Both the position numbers and the translations under genes were made by a program. A DNA stretch of 64,000 bases from Micropterix aruncella (lineage: Eukaryota > Arthropoda > Insecta > Lepidoptera > Micropterigidae). The DNA lies in contig OX155957.1 of the NCBI GenBank assembly GCA_944548615.1, positions 2,240,435-2,304,434 on the forward strand, in the 5' to 3' direction. Below the pieces are notes generated by a model. That model was not told the origin of the DNA. It saw only the letters and a program-made list of their open reading frames with translations, and did no database searches. Positions 19,835 to 31,700 of the stretch are shown here, piece by piece (within the stretch, counting starts at the first letter, position 1; the number at the start of each line of letters is the position of its first letter).

Positions 19835-21400
19835 TTAAACATTGACAACTATAGACCCATATCCCTACTAAACACTCTATCTAAAATCATAGAGAAAGTG
19901 GTTAAAAAGCGTCTTTCGAAATACCTGCAAGAAAACAATATTCTATCAAAAAATCAATTTGAATTTAGAGAGGGTATGGGCACTACTGATGCTATTGCAG
20001 AGGTAACAAGTGTAATTTATGATAATGTGGATAAGAGGAAAAAATGTTTAGCTATTTTCCTAGATCTAGCGAAGGCATTCGATACTGTTTCACACGACAA
20101 ACTGCTTCAGAGGTTAGGGAATGTGGGATTTAGGGGTATCACTCTGGACTGGTTTACAAGCTATTTGACAAATAGGAAACAAATTATTACCGTTAACAAT
20201 ACACACAGTAAGCCAGAATACCTCCAGTATGGTGTCCCTCAAGGCACTGTTCTCGGGCCCATTTAATTTCTTATTTACATCAACAAACTCTCCAATCTAG
20301 TCGGCAAAACAATTTCCTTCGCCGATGATACGGTCGTTATTTTTGAGGGCTATAACTGGAATGAAACATTCTCCGTAGCCAATGAGGGTATTAATGAAGT
20401 ACATGAATGGTTAGACAATTCTCTACTTAGCCTGAACATACATAAAACTAAGTACCTTACGTTCAGCAACAATAGTAAAGGCCAACCACATTTAAACCAT
20501 AGACTAACCATTCATGACTGCGACAGAAATACTCAGCATTGCAACTGCACTACTCTAGAAAGAGCACAACAGGTACAATACCTGGGTATAACGATCGACA
20601 ATAAGATGCGTTGGCAACCACATATTGATAAGCTGGCGATGAAGGTGCGCAAACTCGCATGTATATTCAGGGAAATAAGAGATATTGTGGACCCGAGAAC
20701 ACTGAAAAACACCTACTATGCATTGTGTCAGTCAATACTATGCTATGGTATTATAGGATGGGGCGGTTGTTCAAGGTCCACTCTACACCCTCTAGAAGTA
20801 GCGCAAAAATGTATTTTAAAAATAATCGCACGTAAACCGTATCGATTTCCGGCAGACACTCTTTACATCCAGTCCGAGGTTTTGGATGTAAGACAGCTTT
20901 ATGTTCGCATGGCCCTAATATATACTAAAAATAAAATGACACCTTATAATCAACGAGTTGGAAAGACGAGAGCAACAAGAACTGGTGATATGATGGTGCC
21001 AAGATCTTACACAACATTTGGCCAGCGCCATTTCACGTTCATTGGCCCTAGAATGTATAACAATCTTCCCGACGCAATTAAAAGTAGTGAGAACACATCC
21101 ACTTTTAAAAAATCTCTAACTGATTGGTTGTTGGAGGTGGGTAGGGACGGTTTAGGGAATATGTTGACTGTTGTATTTTGAATGATAGTATTTAGTACTT
21201 AGTATTTAGTTTTTCCATGATAATTTTAAATGACTATTATAGGTATGTGAGCGTCATATCAATATGTAATTGATTTATATATGTATATTATTTTAGTTTT
21301 TATTTTTATTTATTTTGGTTTTATTATTATTTTCGTATAAATATATGTATGTGTATGTGTGCATATATGGATATATATTTTATCTATAGATGTATATAAT
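19835..21400 (+). mobile_element. CR1/L2-like LINE, 5'-truncated, with one stop in the RT
   Basis: One reading frame runs from NYRPISLLNTLSKIIEKV through FLDLAKAFDTVSHDKLLQRL and YGVPQGTVLGPI, hits a TAA at 20264-20266 where Leu is usual, and stays in frame through SFADDTVVIF (catalytic FADD), YLGITIDNKMRWQPHID and ILCYGIIGWGG to the end at 21181. The tail region is rich in TATGTATG. The 5' part (endonuclease, ORF1) is missing. A related C-terminus lies at 34872-35330 on the minus strand. Confidence 0.8.
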
Positions 21401-21405
21401 AAATA

Positions 21406-23345
21406 CAAACGGAGCTGCCATGGAATTCACCGACCGGAGTCGGGCCCATCATAATACTATTTTTTTTACACTTCTGGGGGGTGAGCAGTGGATTCCGGAC
21501 TTACGAACCGGCTGTGGTAGGTTTAGGACAGCTGTCTTGCCACATGTGAGCGTTCACCTTGCCACCCATTCACTCCCCCTTCGAAGCCATAGAATTTGAG
21601 ATGCGCAAATCGCAGTTTTAGATAATTTTTCTAAGAAAGAGTTGATTATTTTTCTGGAAAGGCCAAGATCTTTAAAGAGGTGAAATAGAGATTTAGCTGG
21701 CAGGCCACGAGCGCCAACTTCCACCGCGTGAAGGTGAACAGTGAAGCCGTTCCGGGTTACGGCATTTGCAAGATCATGGTATTTATTTAATTTGTACTCG
21801 TGGTCTTTTGGGATATTTGATTCCCATGGAACAGTTAATTCTACAATAAGAGCCACCTTCCGAGATAGAGAGTAAAGAGTTATATCTGGACGGAGGGCTG
21901 TGCATCCGAGACTTTCAGGGAATTTATACTGCTTAGAGACCGAATCAACCTCCAGAATCCAATCTGTAGCTTTCTCGATTATTGAGAAAGGTTTTGTAGT
22001 TAAATGTTTTTTGCCTTTAGAGCCATCCCGCACAAACTGTATTGGGGGTTTGGAGGATACTGTCAAACCCTTGTTGGCACGAGCCACTGAGAGACTAATT
22101 ACCTCGCGAATAACAGCGAGAACTTTGTCATGGCGGTAAGTGTACCGTCCTTGATCTAAGGCCACCTTGCAGCCAGCTAGAATGTGTCTAGCTGTGCAAG
22201 GGGTATTGCTACAGAGGGGACAAGAACTATCCTCGGCAAAGCTCCAACGAGCGAGGTTACTGGGGTCTGGAAGTGTATGCTGAAAGGCATTCAAATAAAA
22301 TTTCAGCATCTCTGGCGTCCAGTCATAGAGCATTACCTTCCAGTGCATTGGAGGCGGAATGCAAAAGTCACCAATTGTTGTCCAATCATTCTGGCATTGA
22401 AGGCCAATAGCATGAGCCATACTCTTGCTGTCGTAATCTCCCCGCAAAAGAGACTTCTTCAAGTCCACGTCGCTCGTGGTTGTACTGCCATACCCCAGAC
22501 CAGTGCCATTCTGGCTGATTCCAGTAAGGAACCTTTTGTGGAAGTCTACGCGGGCTTGTAGTTCATTTGAATCACTACAGCCACTTATTACGTGCTTCGA
22601 TATTGCCGGATCTTTGGAATTGCACAGAATCGAATTTTTGGTTATTCTGGAGTTGGCGTAGAGCAGAGAGGGCAGTTTAAGCGCTAGCCCAAAATTTTGT
22701 TTGGACCTGAAGAGAGTCGAGGGGTCAGCTGGTTTGGCTAAGGACAGCCAGGATTTTAAACTAGCTGTCACCAGTGCATCTAGACGGGACAGTTGGGTTT
22801 TGGTAAAATCGTAAATAAGAAAGGGCCATGACAAATGTGACGTTAGATAATTGTCATAGATCCAGGCCTTACGAGGGCCAGAAATTAGCAAGGCATCTAT
22901 TTTCGCCAGGCAACTTTTGAAATGCTCTATAACATGATCGCCCGAGACGTCTTTTCCCTGATGGGTGATTTTTCTGCCGAGGAATTTGAAATGATTGTTT
23001 GGGTCTATAAGGGAGATATTAGAGCCCTTATAGACCAATTTGGGGTCATAGGATGTAAACTTTGTGCCCATGCGGGCGAGTCCAAGGCAAAAACATTTGG
23101 AGGGCTTCACTTTTATACAACCTGACCAGTCGCAGAAAAGCTCCACTTTCTGTAATAGCAGGGAAAGCTGCTTGGGGCTTCTGGTGATGAAAGTTAGGTC
23201 GTCGGCAAAAGCGAGGCACGACGAGGTGTATTGGCCGTCTGTTTTAAAACGGTAGCCCCACTTCCTGTCAAACTGGCTCAGGCTTTCCAGAAGTATATTA
23301 AAAACTATATTAAAGATCGTCGGGGAGAGGCAACAGCCCTGAAAT
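21406..23345 (-). mobile_element. R2/HERO-type LINE with restriction-like endonuclease, copy A
   Basis: The minus strand is open from 23345 to 21554. It starts inside the RT (QGCCLSPTIFNIVFN, then LAFADDLTFIT with FADD), goes through the thumb (KCFCLGLARMGT, FKFLGRKI), and reaches a zinc knuckle CPLCSNTPCTARHILAGC (CX2CX8HX4C). A restriction-like PD-(D/E)XK endonuclease follows (RPDITLYS then ALIVELTVPWESN). Knuckle plus C-terminal nuclease after the RT is the layout of R2, R4, HERO and NeSL elements. The 3' end reads GGGCCCGACTCCGGTCGG-like in plus-strand copies. The 5' half is missing (truncation at about 23345). Confidence 0.85.
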
Positions 23346-24529
23346 AGTCCAATTGAATATGGTATAGGTATATCTATCCATATTTGTATATGCGTAAATA
23401 TTTGTAGTTTTATATTTGTCGATTTAAAAATAAGTACTAACTATAGATTAAGTTGACAGTGCACACTTAATATCATCATTAAAAGTCTGCCTTAGAACAG
23501 GCCTAGGCCTAGTTAGGCGACTGTGTCAATCATAAAAATAATGTCGCATCAATTTCTTGCTAACATCTTAATCAAATATGACATTAATTTTTTACTAGAT
23601 GTGTTACTACTAAATAAATATAAGCCAAATTAGCTGATAGTTAATCCGAACACATTTACATGGCTTTTAATCAGCTTAAAGCTATATTCAGCACTTCTTA
23701 TAAGGCTTTTGTGTTTGTTGGGCAACTCATAAAGATCATCATTCTTACGTTTTTCTACAAACATTGCCTATAACTTATTAATATTTTATTTTAGAAGAAA
23801 GTTCTCGGAGAGAGAGTTATAGATCATTAGTTAAAGGCCACGCACTCATTTTTTAGTAACTTTAAAATGATCTTAAATGCGGTATACTGTACTCATTTGT
23901 TATTTACAGCATTGATTATATAGAGTATTAGCTGCTCAAGGACTTACTATGATGTGGAAACCTATATTTTACTACAAAACGCAACGTGTAGATGGCACTC
24001 CCAGTTCCTAAAATAGATTATGTTCAATTGGAATCTTTTGATGTATAACAATATGGAGGCTCAATGAAGATAGGTAGTAACACACCTATACGGTATAAAA
24101 TCTTATTATTTTAATATTATTTACATAAGGATGTCAATTTTAATTTGGTATACACGTTTCAATACGTAATAATTATGCACTTCAATGCTCAGATACTTAT
24201 TAGTCTACCTAGATAGAATGCCATCTATTGATAGCATTCTGCCGTTTATAAAAAATGTAACAGATAGCAATAATAATTGAATGCAATTATTGTAATCGCT
24301 CTTAAATTTTTGGGTGTTTATAATCAATCGGTACTTTATACAAAACCATTAGCTATCAATGTTATTTTAAATGGCCAAAAACTTACTATTAATTTGGTCG
24401 TCAGTGCTATCAGTGCCCCCTGCTTTTCGCCGCCTCGGAAGGACTGCCAAACCGTTCTATTGGGTTGCACAATCTAATACCATATATAATCAATGGTTAC
24501 ACCATAATAACTTCACAACGACAAGCTTT
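23346..24529. other. Spacer between inverted LINE copies
   Basis: AT-rich, no gene. Near 24215-24245 a short hairpin AGAATGC...GCATTCT occurs. Positions 24270-24510 match the dispersed repeat at 1-230. The stretch 23640-23730 (GGCTTTTAATCAGCTTAAAGC) recalls the CAGCTTTTAG repeats at 18601. Confidence 0.4.
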
Positions 24530-26470
24530 TGCGTCTGCAAAATATCTTACTCAGGTATGTTTTTAATTTGCGAAAGTTCGACCACGTTAGCTGCTTTCGA
24601 GAGCAACTTCATTGGCTTCCTATTCGCAATCGAAGAAATTTTCATACGTTGTCGCTACTCTACACCAACTCCAGAATAACCAAAAATTCGATTCTGTGCA
24701 ATTCCAAAGATCCGGCAATATCGAAGCACGTAATAAGTGGCCGTAGTGATTCAAATGATCTACAAGCCCGCGTAGACTTCCACAAAAAGTTCCTTACTGG
24801 AATCAGCCAGAATGGCACTGGTCTGGGGTATGGCAGTACAACCACGAGCGACGTGGACTTGAAGAAGTCTCTTTTGCGGGGAGATTACGACAGCAAGAGT
24901 ATGGCTCATGCTATTGGCCTTCAATGCCAGAATGATTGGACAATGATTGGGGACTTTTGCATTCCGCCTCCAATGCACTGGAAGGTAATGCTCTATGACT
25001 GGACGCCAGAGATGCTGAAATTTTATTTGAATGCCTTTCAGCATACACTTCCAGACCCCAGTAACCTCGCTCGTTGGAGCTTTGCCGAGGATAGTTCTTG
25101 TCCCCTCTGTAGCAATACCCCTTGCACAGCTAGACACATTCTAGCTGGCTGCAAGGTGGCCTTAGATCAAGGACGGTACACTTACCGCCATGACAAAGTT
25201 CTCGCTGTTATTCGCGAGGTAATTAGTCTCTCAGTGGCTCGTGCCAACAAGGGTTTGACAGTATCCTCCAAACCCCCAATACAGTTTGTGCGGGATGGCT
25301 CTAAAGGCAAAAAACATTCAACTACAAAACCTTTCTCAATAATCGAGAAAGCTACAGATTGGATTCTGGAGGTTGATTCGGTCTCTAAGCAGTATAAATT
25401 CCCTGAAAGTCTCGGATGCACAGCCCTCCGTCCAGATATAACTCTTTACTCTCTATCTCGGAAGGTGGCTCTTATTGTAGAATTAACTGTTCCATGGGAA
25501 TCAAATATCCCAAAAGACCACGAGTACAAATTAAATAAATACCATGATCTTGCAAATGCCGTAACCCGGAACGGCTTCACTGTTCACCTTCACGCGGTGG
25601 AAGTTGGCGCTCGTGGCCTGCCAGCTAAATCTCTATTTCACCTCTTTAAAGATCTTGGCCTTTCCAGAAAAATAATCAACTCTTTCTTAGAAAAATTATC
25701 TAAAACTGCGATTTGCGCATCTCAAATTCTATGGCTTCGAAGGGGGAGTGAATAGGTGGCAAGGTGAACGCTCACATGTGGCAAGACAGCTGTCCTAAAC
25801 CTACCACAGCCGGTTCGTAAGTCCGGAATCCACTGCTCACCCCCCAGAAGTGTAAAAAATAGTATTATGATGGGCCCGACTCCGGTCGGTGAATTCCATG
25901 GCAGCTCCGTTTGTATTTATATATTCAATAACCCCACTTCACCCTCCTATCTAAAGGAGAATTTCCACCCTTTGGGAGGCCTCGGTCTTCCACTTCGATT
26001 AAGCCGGGATAACACACTCGCTATTCCGATACATCATTCTTCTGTTTACACGCACTCTTTTACAGTCCATTCTGCTCGTTTATGCTTTTTTTCATCAGCT
26101 CCTTCACTCTATCAGGCATGCACCTTCGCTGCATACTTTCAAAAAATTGTTGAAGAAACATCTATTTTTACACAGCCACTAACCAAATACCTCACCTTGT
26201 CCTCTCCTTTATCCTTCCCTGGGCAACCTTAGCATAAGTTACTGACATGTATCTGTATAAGTTTATTTTAAATTTAACTTTACTATTTCTTTGTGTATTG
26301 TACGGTGAAAATTAGGAATTATTTTATCAAATGGTTGACTGTAAGATATCGCTATAGCGATAAGTCCGCCATTTGTGCATAAATTGTCTTTTTTATAAAA
26401 CCAGCGTAATATTCATTAAGTTATGTTTTTATAGCACAATAAAGTTATTCTATTCTATTCTATTCTATAA
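24530..26470 (+). mobile_element. LINE 3' remnant interrupted by REL-LINE copy B
   Basis: 24545-24660 encodes FDHVSCFREQLHWLPIRNRR and TLSLLY; the frame resumes at 25921 with NNPTSPSYLKENFHPLGG. The uninterrupted arrangement occurs at 27783-27960, which proves an insertion between. After 26230 the remnant runs to an ATTCT-repeat tail (26445-26468). This is the C-terminal end of another LINE family, on the plus strand, without a catalytic domain. Confidence 0.7.
24660..25920 (+). mobile_element. R2/HERO-type LINE, copy B
   Basis: Encodes the last ~360 residues of the same protein as copy A in one open frame to 25755, nearly identical in sequence: zinc knuckle CPLCSNTPCTARHILAGC, RPDITLYS, ALIVELTVPWESN. 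It includes the same 3' UTR ending in GGCAGCTCCGTTTGTATTTA. It lies in inverted orientation to copy A, 1.3 kb away. The 5' junction shares CTCTAC with the target, microhomology at a truncation point. Confidence 0.85.
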
Positions 26471-26609
26471 AGTGACGTCAAGACAAATCAAACAAGAGCA
26501 AAAACGCAAAAGGTATTTTCCATATCATCATTAATCGGTCAGGCGCCAACAATGCCTATAGGTATTTCGAGTTGTTTGACAGATCTGTTTGTAGCCCTTT
26601 CCACCGGTC

Positions 26610-27665
26610 CCCGTATATATTATTATAGTCTCTCTTGCGAGGAGATTACGACAACAGTATGGCTCATGCTATTGGCCTTCAATGCCAGAATGATTGGACA
26701 ATTGGGAACTTTTGCATTCCGCCTCCAATGCACTGGAAGGTAATTCTCTATGACTGGATGCCAGAGATGCTTAAATTTTACTTGAATGCCTTTCAGCATA
26801 TACTCCCAGACCTCACTCGTTAGAGCTGTTTTAAGAATAGTTCATGTTCGCTTTGTAGCAATACCCCTTGCAAAGCTAGACATATTCTAGCTGGCTGCAA
26901 GGTAGCCTTAGATCAAGGACGGTACACTTACCGCCACGACAAAGTCGCAGTTATTCGCGAGTTTATTAGCCTCTTAGTGGATTGTACCAACAAGGGTCTG
27001 ACAGTACCCTCCAAACCCCCAATACAGTTTGTGCGGGATGGCTCTAAAGGCAAAAAACATTCCAATACAAAACCTTTCTCAATAATCGAGAAACCTTCAG
27101 ATTTCATTCTAGAGGTCAATTCGGTCTCTAAGCAGTATAAATTCCCTGAAAGTCTCGTATGCACAGCTATCCGTCCAGATACAATTCTTTACTCTCTGTC
27201 TCGGAAGATGGGATTATTGTAGAATTATCTGTTCCATGGGAATGAAATATCCCAAAAGACCATGAGTACAAACTAAATAAATACCATGATCTCGCAAATG
27301 CTGTCTCCCGGAACAGCTTCACTGTTCACCTTACCGCGGAGGAAGTAGGCGCTCGTGGTCTGCTAGCCAAATCTCTGTTTCGCCTCTTTAAAGATCTTGG
27401 TCTCTCCAGGAAAATAATCAACACCTCCCTAGAAAAAATATCCAAAACCGCAATTTCCGCATCTCAAATTCTATGGCTTCGAAGGCGGAGTGAATGGGTG
27501 GTAAGATAAACGCTCACATGTGGCAAAACAGCTGTCCTAAACTTACTACAGCCGGTTGTTAGTCCGGAGTCCACCACTCATCCCCCAGAAGTGTAATAAT
27601 AGTATTATGATGGGCCCGACTCCGGTCAGTGAATTCCGTGGCAGCTCCGTTTGTATTTTATTTTA
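26610..27665 (+). mobile_element. R2/HERO-type LINE, copy C (decayed)
   Basis: Begins at AGTCTCTCTTGCGAGGAGAT, matching the internal KKSLLRGDYDS region of copies A and B, and ends with the common 3' UTR. It has several indels and stops (for example TAG after LTR near 26821 and a frameshift near 27215), so it is older than copies A, B and D. Confidence 0.8.
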
Positions 27666-27774
27666 TTTGTCTAAATAAAAAAAAAAATATTGGAAAAGGT
27701 GGAAAACATACAACAATAAAGATGATTAACATGCCTTCCCGCTGCTAGGTATGCATCTCAGGCAAAGTGCCTGA

Positions 27775-28330
27775 GCTATGTCTTGAACATGCGAAAGTTT
27801 CATTACATTAGCTGCTTTCGTGAGCAACTTCACTGGCTTCCTATTCGCGATCAAAGAAATTTGCATACGTTGTCGCTACTCTACAACATCCTCAATAACC
27901 CCACTTCGCACTCGTATCTCAAGGAGAAAGGAAATTCCACCATTTGGGAGGCCACAGTCTTCCACTTCGATCGAGCCGGGATAACACTCGCCATTCGTTA
28001 TAATACTCTTCTGATTACACATACTCTTTTACGGTTCATTCTGCTTGTTTATGGAATCAGCTCACACACTCTGTCAGGAATGCACCTTCGTTGCCCACTT
28101 TGAAGTTATTGAAGAAAACTTTGCTTTCTCATAGACACTAACCAAATATTCCCCCCCCCCCCTCCACCTTATCCTCACTATCCCTGGACAAAAATAGTAA
28201 AAAAATGTATATTATAACAGTAACATAACTTATTGGCATATATTTGTATTCGTTTATTTTAAATTTAACTTTATTACTTCTATGTTTTCTGTACATGGTT
28301 TAGGGTTTTATATTAGATATACTTTGACGA
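27775..28330 (+). mobile_element. LINE 3' remnant (uninterrupted relative of 24530/25921)
   Basis: Encodes FHYISCFREQLHWLPIRDQR, TLSLLYNILNNPTSHSYLKE and then a frameshifted end. It shows the intact target into which copy B inserted. A run of C (about 28152-28163) lies near its 3' end. Confidence 0.65.
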
Positions 28331-28701
28331 AGCTCTTATTCTTGTACATGGTTAATTTTTCAACTTTGATGTGGACCGGAAAGGGTTAACAAATCAAAAA
28401 CAAACATTTAGTGTAACAACTCTTGTATTAAAAACATTCCATATCTCAAAAGCTATCCTTGCGCACATCGTACAAAAAAAACATTTCAAATAAATATGCT
28501 ATAATATAAAACATTATTGGTCAGATAATTATTATTTACAAAGCTATGAAAAAAAACTAGGAAGTTTTAATCTCCGGTATGTCCAAGCGATAAAGCCGTA
28601 GGTTCACGAAGCTACGAATTGTGCGATTTACCCCTAATGTCATTTCTTAAGCTTCTTATGAATTAATTAAACCGATAACCTTGTGTTTCCGCATTTAAAT
28701 A

Positions 28702-31700
28702 TCAGCATTCGGAGTCGGAATCGCCCTCGGCGGATTTGACGAGATTTGGAGTCGATTCGGATCGCTTCTTCAGGCCTTCGGTGGGGGTTGGCGCTCTTGG
28801 GTCAGTGGTTGCCCCGGTCGAGCGATATTCCTCTGATAAGTGGTGCTCTAAGACGCTCTCCGAAGCGCATTTGATGTCCGGTTCACTTCGACTGACTTCT
28901 GTCTGTAGGGAGAATACAACATTAATTTATCGCTGCAGTTCCACCTACACCTCAACAGGCTGCTATCAAAAATAGAAAAGAGTAGAGAAGGACACAAAAT
29001 TTAATGACAGGATGATGAACAAATTTGGACAACAACCTAGACGCTTTAGTTTTTATCCAAACAGTAACTCAATAAAAAAAATCTTAATCTTTATATGTAT
29101 TTATATTGGAGGACACATTCTATATTAAAACTAACAGTATATAACTACCAGTACAGTTTTTGTATGTTTATGTCCAATAAATCACTTTTCCAAGAAAAAT
29201 ACTCTTTGTTCCAATTAATTCGCATGGTACAGTAAGTTATTGGTTTTTTTAAAGCAAGTTCCGATGTCGTTGATGTACATATTAATTAACAAGGGTCCAG
29301 GGTGTGATCATTGGGAACCCCAGATGGAATCATCACGGAGCAGGAATTTTTTCCACCAACGACGACTGTTATTTTACCACACCTGTAAATGGATAAAGGT
29401 GGTGGAACAAAACGGTAACTTCTGCAGCTGGTCTCTAAGATGACCTATTAGGACAAAATGGAGGCCAATAGATAAAGGACGAGTGTGCCTAGCTAATGAC
29501 TTGTTAAATATCCTACCATGTATCAGCTATTGAATTGCGTACTCACATCCAATAAGTCAGAAGACGGTTCCTGTTTGATTTGAGCATCGGAAAGTAGTTT
29601 TTCATTATAGCATACACCATTCAAGTCGACGGCACTGTTTGAGAAGATCGCCGCCGCTCCCAAAGATGCATCGCCCAACGGTTCCGGAACATTCTGAAAT
29701 TAATCCTCAAATAAGATTGGGAAAGTACTCACAACGTTGTATAACTATGCTATTGCCAACATTAGGTATTCATTTATTAAGCGGCAACCTCGCGAGTACC
29801 CCCACCAAACGCCTATTTGGCCCTCAAAAAAAATCTTACAGCTGAATACCTGGGAATGCATCTGGACAGGAGACTAATGTGGCAAAAACACATCTGGAGT
29901 AAGAGGAAAACATTAGATGCAAAACTCAGAAGCTGATTGATAGGAAGTCTTAGTTAACCAATGAAAGCAAAATGGCTATCTACAAAACCATCTCAAACCC
30001 AGTATGGACATACGGCATAGCACTTTGGGGAACTGCAAGCAACAGCAATATAGAGATCCTGGAAAGGTTTCAGACAAAAGCTATTAGGTCCGCCTTCAAC
30101 ATCCCTAAATGTATACACAACAAGTACATCTTACATGATTTGAAACTCAACACGATCAAACAAGAGATCACAGCTCGTAGCCAAAATTACCAGCAGAAAC
30201 TAAGAAATCATGTTAATGCTCTGGCTGCAAATCTGACGGGATCTAGAAGTGTTACTCGCACAAGACTGAGGAGGAACAGTGTTCCGAATCTTATAAACCG
30301 ATTCCTCAAAGAATAGTGAGAGTGGTCAATGGACAATCCCTCGCTGCTAAATAAACAAATAAATAGACACAGACAGTGACTACATAAAGGAGAATATAAC
30401 TGTAGAAAAACAGATTTCTGTGTCAAGCAGAATATAAAACTAAAAAAATTGTAGCAACACCTCGTATACAACAGCGCCAAAACCCCGTCACATAAACATT
30501 ATACGAATGGTTAGATAAAGGTCTAAAGTTTCAAGTGATTAAAGTATTATTTAGTAATCTATATTGTATGTAATATAATAATATGCGATGAAATACTGAT
30601 GAAAATGAGCCCAAATGGTTTTATGATTTTTTGATTACTGTCAATTTTCTGTGTCAATTTCTAAGTCAGTAAAATGATGAAACCTCTATGTGCTGAAAAG
30701 GTATCAATTAATTTAAAACCTTTAAATTACTGTATTGGAGATTAGGTGCTCTTGTTCATAAATGCTTTAATTAGGTCATTACTCGCTAGTCGCATAACAT
30801 GTTTAAAAGACATATCAATTAAAATCTTAAATTTTTACACATAAAAATAATCTTACATGTTCCATTTTGACGAGATATTTCGGTCTGGTTGTGGGTATAT
30901 CCGGCGGTATGCCCCACTCTTCTGGTTTGGTTGGACTTGTCGCAGTGTCGCGACTCATGCTAGCCTCTCTGCAGAGAACAAAAAATAGTTTTAACCTTTG
31001 ATCAACTATAACTATACGCAAGTCCCTACAGTATACACTCATAATAAAGAATTTAAAAATACAGACTGATACACAGTATCATATACCTCCCCAAATTTCG
31101 TCTCGATGAAGCAACATACAATGTGTCTCTGTTCTAGGTGTTGGCTATAAGAAGTGCAATATTTTTTTGCACTTGATTTTAAAAATATTTTTCTTTTCGA
31201 TTTTTTATTAATTGATATTAACTATTTTCTCAATGGTTTTAAAAAAAACCAGTAGTAGAGCTGTTGGCCTATAGTTAGTAATATCGGGTTTCGGGCGTTT
31301 TTTATCTAAAAGAACATTTTTTGCAATTTTAATTGCTCTGCAAAAAAACCTACCATCTCTTAGAGAAGTAATAAATTACAGGCAGTGAAAGTTTTACTGT
31401 TTCAATCGTAATATCACCAAACCCAGAACTTCAAGATTTATAATAATTGCAATTTTGAAGTTCAATTTTCAAATTCTTCATTTTCTACCCATCATACTAA
31501 AATTTTAATTAACAAACTCGCAAACCAGTAAGGATATAAGGAGATGACGTACAAGAAAGTTACAGGCATTATTCTCTGGATTCTAAGACACTTTAGTTTT
31601 CCATTGTAGCAATAATAATAACGGAGGTATGAGGCATTCAATTGTCAAATTATAACATTTTTTATTAAAAACCCGTTGCAGATGTCGAAAAGTAAAGTAA

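Noticed and set aside
22184..22561. Conserved plus-strand frame of 125 codons seen again at 24760-25137 (minus) and 36118-36495
   Set aside because: It recurs only because the REL-LINE copies are nearly identical; it is antisense to the zinc-knuckle region and has no motif.
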